8,038 nt of DNA from Bacillota bacterium (GTDB taxonomy: Bacteria > Bacillota > Clostridia > Christensenellales > CAG-138), in assembly GCA_023451115.1 (NCBI GenBank), contig JAEXFV010000112.1, forward strand, positions 1-8,038, given 5' to 3'. The first letter of the stretch is position 1. The number at the start of each line of letters is the position of its first letter. Positions 5,016 through 8,038 of this stretch are shown here, in pieces. Below the pieces are notes generated by a model that did not search any database, was not told the DNA's origin, and worked only from the letters and a program-made list of their open reading frames with translations. The position numbers and the translations under genes were made by a program.

Positions 5016-5477
5016 TTATTTACGGTGCGCTTGGTCAATGGTGCGCATCGCCTCCACCTTTGGCGTGGAGCTGCCGTCCTTAAACGTGAGGGAGAGCCAC
5101 TCTTTGGTGATCTTCTTTGCAAGCTCCGGCCCGATTACCCGTGCGCCCATGCACAGTACGTTGCCGTTATTGCTGAGTTTTGCCCGTTCAGCAGAGAAAT
5201 TATCATGGCAAACCGCAGCAAAAATGCCCGGGAACTTATTCGCCGTCATAGCCATACCAATACCGGTACCGCAGATGAGGATGCCGTCTTTCTCATAGTT
5301 GGAAGCGATGATTGCCTCGCAAACCTTTTGGGCTACAAGGGGATAATAAGTCTGATCTTCCGAAGTGGCAACGCCCAAATCTTCTACGGTGTAGCCCTCC
5401 CCTTCCACTGTTTTGATAATGGTTTTCTTCAGCTCTACCGCTGCGTTGTCGCAACCGATTACGATGGTCTTCTTCAT
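5016..5477 (-). CDS. RpiB/LacA/LacB family sugar-phosphate isomerase, atypical active site
   Basis: The 153-residue protein aligns without gaps over most of its length to RpiB, which interconverts ribose-5-phosphate and ribulose-5-phosphate. It keeps Gly-Cys-Asp at 8-10, the catalytic Cys69 in Ile-Leu-Ile-Cys-Gly-Thr-Gly-Ile-Gly, Ala-Asn-Lys at 79-81, and Gly-Ala-Arg-Val-Ile-Gly at 111-116. Several residues conserved in true RpiB are changed: His after Gly-Cys-Asp is Asn11, Arg in Gly-Ile-Arg-Ala is Phe86, the His before Asn-Asp is Ser102, and the phosphate-contacting Gly-Arg-His-x-x-Arg-Val motif is Gly-Ser-Ser-Thr-Pro-Lys-Val (135-141). It is therefore probably an isomerase for another sugar phosphate. 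It follows dhaLK on the same strand but has its own promoter and a long leader. RpiB relatives beside DAK-type kinases are known in erythritol and threitol pathways (EryI-type, acting on erythrulose phosphate), a reasonable but unproven alternative. GGAGG is nine bases before the ATG. Confidence 0.85.
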   Translation of the reverse strand: MKKTIVIGCDNAAVELKKTIIKTVEGEGYTVEDLGVATSEDQTYYPLVAQKVCEAIIASNYEKDGILICGTGIGMAMTANKFPGIFAAVCHDNFSAERAKLSNNGNVLCMGARVIGPELAKKITKEWLSLTFKDGSSTPKVEAMRTIDQAHRK

Positions 5478-5548
5478 ATGCTTAAGCCTCCATAAATATA
5501 TACTTTCACTTCCTGGTGTTTGGGAAGTTGAAGTCCTTTTTCAAATCG

Positions 5549-5589
5549 GGGAAAAGAGTTTGCTCTGCCATTCCTTTCAGAGTTTTCCC
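5549..5589 (-). other. Hairpin in the long leader of the RpiB-like gene
   Basis: In the predicted minus-strand RNA, GGGAAAA (5583-5589) pairs with TTTTCCC (5549-5555), and just inside CTCTG (5578-5582) pairs with CAGAG (5563-5567), with a seven-base bulge on the 3' side and a ten-base loop. It lies within a leader of about 135 bases, longer than needed for translation. I do not recognise a known riboswitch class. Confidence 0.4.
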
Positions 5590-5618
5590 GCCCCATTCCG
5601 TTACACCTATCTATACGT

Positions 5619-5646
5619 ATTATACCATGAATTACTGCACCTTCAA
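5619..5646 (-). promoter_or_regulatory. Promoter of the RpiB-like gene
   Basis: On the minus strand, TTGAAG (5641-5646) and TATAAT (5619-5624) are 16 bases apart, with TGG before the -10 box (extended -10). The start is expected near 5612. It lies downstream of the dhaK terminator, so the RpiB-like gene can be transcribed independently. Confidence 0.7.
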
Positions 5647-5726
5647 AGGCCCAGCTATTCCATCTTCATTATTCGCACATTTTTCTTGCCCATTATGGCA
5701 TAAACGCTTTTTGCCTGCCGTACTGC

Positions 5727-5756
5727 AAAAAACAAGCCGGGAATGCCCCGGCTTGT
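5727..5756 (-). terminator. Terminator of the dhaLK operon
   Basis: A perfect 10-pair GC-rich stem, ACAAGCCGGG / CCCGGCTTGT (arms 5747-5756 and 5732-5741, five-base loop), is followed by six T on the minus strand. It begins 22 bases after the dhaK stop at 5779. This is a textbook intrinsic terminator, separating dhaLK from the RpiB-like gene. Confidence 0.93.
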
Positions 5757-5778
5757 CTTACATTTGTTCGTATATGGC

Positions 5779-6774
5779 TTAGAATACGCCGTAAGGAATG
5801 TCCACGGGGTACTCCAAGAGTTCCTTCATTTCCGCATCTACCTTGAGCAGGGACACGGACAGGCCAGCCATATCGATGGAGGTGCAGTATTCGTTGACAT
5901 AGCTCTTGAACACTTTGATGCCCTTTTCTTTGAGGATCTTGGCAACGATGTTGTAAGCCAGGTACTGCTCCATCAGCGGGGTGCCGCCCAGGCCGTTCAC
6001 CATAACAGCTACTTCATCGCCAGCCTGGAAGGGCAGGTCCTCGATGCACTGATTGGTGATGTAGGTTACGATTTCGTCAGCAGTCTTGAGCTTGGTGCGT
6101 TCGCGGCCGGGTTCGCCATGCAGGCCAACGCCGATTTCCATCTCATCGTCACCAATTTCAAAGGTGGGAGCGCCCTTAGCGGGGGTGGTGCAAGAGGTCA
6201 AGCCAAAGCCCATGCTGCGTACATTGGCGTTTACATGGTTGGCCAGCGCTACCAGCTCTTCCAGGCTCGCGCCCTGTTCTGCCTTAGCGCAAACAATCTT
6301 GTAACCCAGGATGGCGCCGGCAACACCACGGCGGCCAGCGGTAAAGGTGCTGTCCTTTACGGCTACGTCATCATCAGCGATTACGGTGGCAACCTTGATG
6401 TCATCCATCTCGCACATTTCAGCAGCCATGCCGAACTGGCCACGGTCGCCGGTGTAGTTCTTTACCATAAACAGCACGCCAGCGCCGGTATCCACAGCCT
6501 TGGCAGCTTCATAGATCGCATCAGCAGTAGGGGCGGCGAAAACAGGGCCAGCACAAGCGGCGTCCATCATGCCCTTACCAACATAGAATACCTGATCCGG
6601 CTCATGGCCGCTGCCCGAACCAGTCACAACAGCAACCTTGCCCTTTTCCTTCTTCTCTTTGCGCAGGATGATGCGCTTATCGGCAATCAGCTCCAATTTG
6701 TCAGGATTGGCCGCAACCAGGCCTTCCAGCATCTCATTTACTACGGTTTCCGGCGCATTAATAACTTTCTTCAT
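5779..6774 (-). CDS. dhaK: Dihydroxyacetone kinase-family subunit DhaK
   Basis: DhaK binds the ketose substrate covalently, as a hemiaminal on a histidine, and DhaL delivers the phosphate. The 331-residue length fits bacterial DhaK proteins. Visible are Gly-Ser-Gly-Ser-Gly-His-Glu-Pro at 52-59 with substrate-contacting His57, Asn-Tyr-Thr-Gly-Asp at 106-110 with catalytic Asp110, Asp-Asp-Asp-Val-Ala-Val at 134-139, Thr-Ala-Gly-Arg-Arg-Gly at 145-150, and the covalent-binding His219 in Gly-Leu-His-Gly-Glu-Pro-Gly; these match E. coli His56, Asp109 and His218. After His-Glu-Pro it reads Asp-Gln-Val-Phe-Tyr-Val-Gly, whereas known DhaK have Met-His-Cys-Gly-Tyr or Ala-His-Ala-Gly-Phe there, so the pocket may differ. 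dhaL lies 45 bases upstream on the same strand. AAGGAA precedes the ATG by eight bases. No dhaM is nearby. Kinase family is firm; dihydroxyacetone as the substrate is an assumption, and erythrulose or another short ketose is possible. Confidence 0.9.
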   Translation of the reverse strand: MKKVINAPETVVNEMLEGLVAANPDKLELIADKRIILRKEKKEKGKVAVVTGSGSGHEPDQVFYVGKGMMDAACAGPVFAAPTADAIYEAAKAVDTGAGVLFMVKNYTGDRGQFGMAAEMCEMDDIKVATVIADDDVAVKDSTFTAGRRGVAGAILGYKIVCAKAEQGASLEELVALANHVNANVRSMGFGLTSCTTPAKGAPTFEIGDDEMEIGVGLHGEPGRERTKLKTADEIVTYITNQCIEDLPFQAGDEVAVMVNGLGGTPLMEQYLAYNIVAKILKEKGIKVFKSYVNEYCTSIDMAGLSVSLLKVDAEMKELLEYPVDIPYGVF

Positions 6775-6819
6775 TTTTTTAGTTCCTTTCTTTGGTTTTA
6801 TATGGAAGTAAAACTGCTC

Positions 6820-7449
6820 TTATTTAAGAAAATCCTCTGCCGCCTGGCAAATGACCACAATACCGTACGAGCCGGCATCCCGATGGCCAATGCTGCGCTC
6901 GCCCAGATAAGAGGCACGGCCCTTCTTGGCAATCAGGTCAATGGTGCTGTCACTGCCCTTTTGTGCCGCTTCGGTAGCGGCTGCACAGGCTTCTGCCATG
7001 CTAGCGCCGGCTTCCGCTTTGGCTTTAAAAGCATATACTGCAGGCTCTAAAGCATCGATCAAAGTTTTGTCACCCACCTGGGTGTTTTCACCACGCATCT
7101 TGGCGCCGTTGAGGCCAGCTTCCAGCACATTTGCGATGCTCACCAGATCACCGGCAACGGCATCCTTGGAGGCAGCCGCCATTTTCATAAACGCGGTTCC
7201 ATAAATAGCGCCCGATGTACCGCCTACAGCGGAAATCAGGGACATTGCTGTTTTCTTCAGCAGGTCCGTATCGCTAGCGCCTTCCATTCCTTTGAGGGCT
7301 TCCCGCACGGCAGTAAAGCCGGTTTTCATGCCCTGGCCGCAGTCGCCATCACCTAAAGCAGAATCCAACTCCGTCAGCTTGGGCTCCGCTTCGATCATCG
7401 CGTCGGCAATCTTGTTGAGCAAGCCATAGAGAGAATACGTTTGTTCCAT
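6820..7449 (-). CDS. dhaL: Dihydroxyacetone kinase-family nucleotide-binding subunit DhaL
   Basis: DhaL holds ADP or ATP with Mg and transfers phosphate to the ketose bound on DhaK. The 209-residue protein has Leu-Asp-Ser-Ala-Leu-Gly-Asp-Gly-Asp-Cys-Gly at 28-38, with Mg-binding Asp29, Asp34 and Asp36, then Gly-Gly-Thr-Ser-Gly-Ala-Ile-Tyr-Gly at 76-84, Val-Gly-Asp-Lys-Thr-Leu-Ile-Asp-Ala at 125-133, and Lys-Gly-Arg-Ala-Ser-Tyr-Leu-Gly-Glu-Arg-Ser at 176-186. In E. coli DhaL the first motif reads Gly-Asp-Gly-Asp-His-Gly; the Cys variant seen here is familiar from ATP-dependent kinases of eukaryotic type. With no dhaM in the window, direct use of ATP is possible, though a distant DhaM cannot be excluded. 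It is the first gene of the dhaLK operon, with AAGGAG nine bases before the ATG and a promoter at 7547-7575. Confidence 0.92.
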   Translation of the reverse strand: MEQTYSLYGLLNKIADAMIEAEPKLTELDSALGDGDCGQGMKTGFTAVREALKGMEGASDTDLLKKTAMSLISAVGGTSGAIYGTAFMKMAAASKDAVAGDLVSIANVLEAGLNGAKMRGENTQVGDKTLIDALEPAVYAFKAKAEAGASMAEACAAATEAAQKGSDSTIDLIAKKGRASYLGERSIGHRDAGSYGIVVICQAAEDFLK

Positions 7450-7531
7450 GAGAAATAGCTCCTTCCGAATTTTGAATTATGTGTGTAAGCACGCACAATA
7501 TTAGATTTCATAGTAGCCGTTTATACTAACT

Positions 7532-7541
7532 TGTATATACA
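7532..7541. promoter_or_regulatory. Palindromic candidate operator at the dhaL start site
   Basis: TGTATATACA is a perfect 10-base palindrome placed at the predicted transcription start of dhaL (about 7540). Its core GTATATAC fits the GT-N-TA-N-AC consensus described for HutC-type GntR regulators. A repressor bound here would block initiation. No regulator gene for it lies in the window. Confidence 0.35.
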
Positions 7542-7546
7542 GATAC

Positions 7547-7575
7547 ATTTTAATGGATTGTTATCTGTATGTCAA
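7547..7575 (-). promoter_or_regulatory. SigA promoter of the dhaLK operon
   Basis: On the minus strand, a consensus TTGACA (7570-7575) and TAAAAT (7547-7552) are 17 bases apart. The start is expected near 7540, giving a leader of about 90 bases before the dhaL ATG. The remaining sequence between it and the Nudix gene (7576-7712) is AT-rich and holds no supported gene. Confidence 0.75.
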
Positions 7576-7712
7576 CACCTATCTTGAAAATGATACTCGC
7601 CTTTTCTTCTCAATTCGACACATTTATGGCTATCGTTTTCCCCATGTCCTCCGCAATATTTTTTTCTTAATATTCGAATTGTTTCATAAGATATACTTAT
7701 ATCATTTTTCTA

Positions 7713-8038
7713 TTATGTTCCTGCATTATGCAATAGCAGCCGATTTTCCAGGCTTTGATTGAGCTTTCGATAAATTCCTTGCATCCAGGGTTCGGTGGAA
7801 AAATCTGCAGCCTGCTGAATGGGTACCCAGCTCACACGGCTATTTTCATCTGGTTTGACCATTAACGCTTGTCCATCATTGGCTTCTAACAAATAGGTAA
7901 TATTAAGATGCAAATGCGAAGATACGTAGCTGCCGCGCTTCACATGCCCTTCTACGCAGATAATTTCCAGCGAAAGTGGTGTGTGCAATAACGGTTGCAC
8001 TTGGGCAATACCGGTTTCTTCTCTGGCTTCCCTTAGGG
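7713..8038 (-). CDS. Nudix hydrolase, C-terminal part (5' end outside the window)
   Basis: The frame is open from the right edge (first full codon 8036-8034) to the TAA at 7713-7715, giving 107 residues. It begins with Leu-Arg-Glu-Ala-Arg-Glu-Glu-Thr-Gly-Ile, the second half of the Nudix box (Arg-Glu-x-x-Glu-Glu-x-Gly), so the metal-binding glutamates are present and the first half lies beyond the window. A GTG at 8000 would cut the Nudix box and is not the true start. The rest, with Ser-His-Leu-His-Leu-Asn-Ile-Thr-Tyr-Leu and Val-Ser-Trp-Val-Pro, fits the C-terminal half of the fold. Nudix enzymes split nucleoside diphosphates linked to another group; the substrate cannot be told here. The gene is upstream of dhaL on the same strand, 263 bases away, with no clear terminator between, but dhaL has its own promoter. 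Confidence 0.88.
   Translation of the reverse strand, partial: LREAREETGIAQVQPLLHTPLSLEIICVEGHVKRGSYVSSHLHLNITYLLEANDGQALMVKPDENSRVSWVPIQQAADFSTEPWMQGIYRKLNQSLENRLLLHNAGT

Noticed and set aside
4968..5495. Plus-strand open frame of 175 codons
   Set aside because: It is antisense to the RpiB-like gene, lacks a ribosome binding site and resembles no family.
5743..7050. Long plus-strand open frame of 435 codons
   Set aside because: It lies antisense to dhaK and dhaL, whose motifs are unmistakable. Its length comes from the codon bias of those genes, and it has no ribosome binding site or recognisable domain.
7482..7495. Catabolite-responsive (cre) site in the dhaL leader, TGTGTAAGCACGCA region
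   Set aside because: It matches parts of the cre pattern, but the central CG, the most conserved pair, is missing, and several flanking positions also disagree.
7553..7762. Plus-strand 69-codon frame in the spacer before dhaL
   Set aside because: It has no ribosome binding site or promoter, overlaps the dhaL promoter and runs into the 3' end of the Nudix gene. Its composition reflects AT-rich spacer.
1..8038. CRISPR arrays, tRNA or rRNA genes, insertion sequences, phage genes, T-box or S-box riboswitches
   Set aside because: I looked on both strands and found no repeat-spacer array, cloverleaf, transposase, terminal repeat pair with target duplication, or known riboswitch signature.

Overview
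The window looks like a chromosomal segment of a low-to-moderate GC, probably anaerobic and spore-forming Clostridia-type member of the Bacillota. Supporting signs are a Spo0A-type DNA-binding domain, a DUF4317 protein, an ECF-type BioY with a BirA-like operator, an Rrf2 regulator with clustered cysteines next to cysK, strong AGGAGG-type ribosome binding sites and near-consensus SigA promoters. No rRNA, tRNA, CRISPR array, insertion sequence or phage gene is visible.

Left part (1-2035), all on the minus strand. The N-terminal 38 codons of a very acidic unknown protein lie at the left edge. Upstream of it is a 106-aa stand-alone Spo0A effector-domain protein with no receiver domain. A perfect Spo0A box sits just upstream of the -35 box of the promoter that serves the acidic gene, so this gene pair looks like a small regulatory module. 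After an AT-rich gap comes a DUF4317 gene of unknown function with its own promoter and terminator.

Middle part (2040-4975). A strong plus-strand promoter drives a 28-codon gene for a tiny, very hydrophobic protein. It faces bioY across a shared hairpin. bioY (biotin uptake S component) has a promoter whose -35 box lies inside a BirA-type operator. An Rrf2-family regulator is divergent from cysK (cysteine synthase); both have good promoters in the shared 207-bp spacer, and an imperfect dyad covers the predicted cysK transcription start. A strong hairpin separates cysK from the convergent genes to its right.

Right part (5016-8038), all minus strand. dhaL and dhaK encode the two subunits of a dihydroxyacetone-kinase-family enzyme, without a dhaM phosphotransferase gene beside them. 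They are followed, after a terminator and a new promoter with a long leader, by an RpiB/LacAB-family isomerase that lacks several residues normally conserved in ribose-5-phosphate isomerase B. Together they suggest a kinase plus isomerase route for a short-chain ketose or a related sugar phosphate; the actual substrate cannot be read from sequence. The dhaL promoter carries a palindrome at its predicted start site. The right edge holds the C-terminal 107 codons of a Nudix hydrolase.

The most unusual items are the orphan Spo0A-like domain with its neighbouring Spo0A box, the unannotated 28-aa membrane protein, and the altered active site of the RpiB-like protein beside DhaKL.
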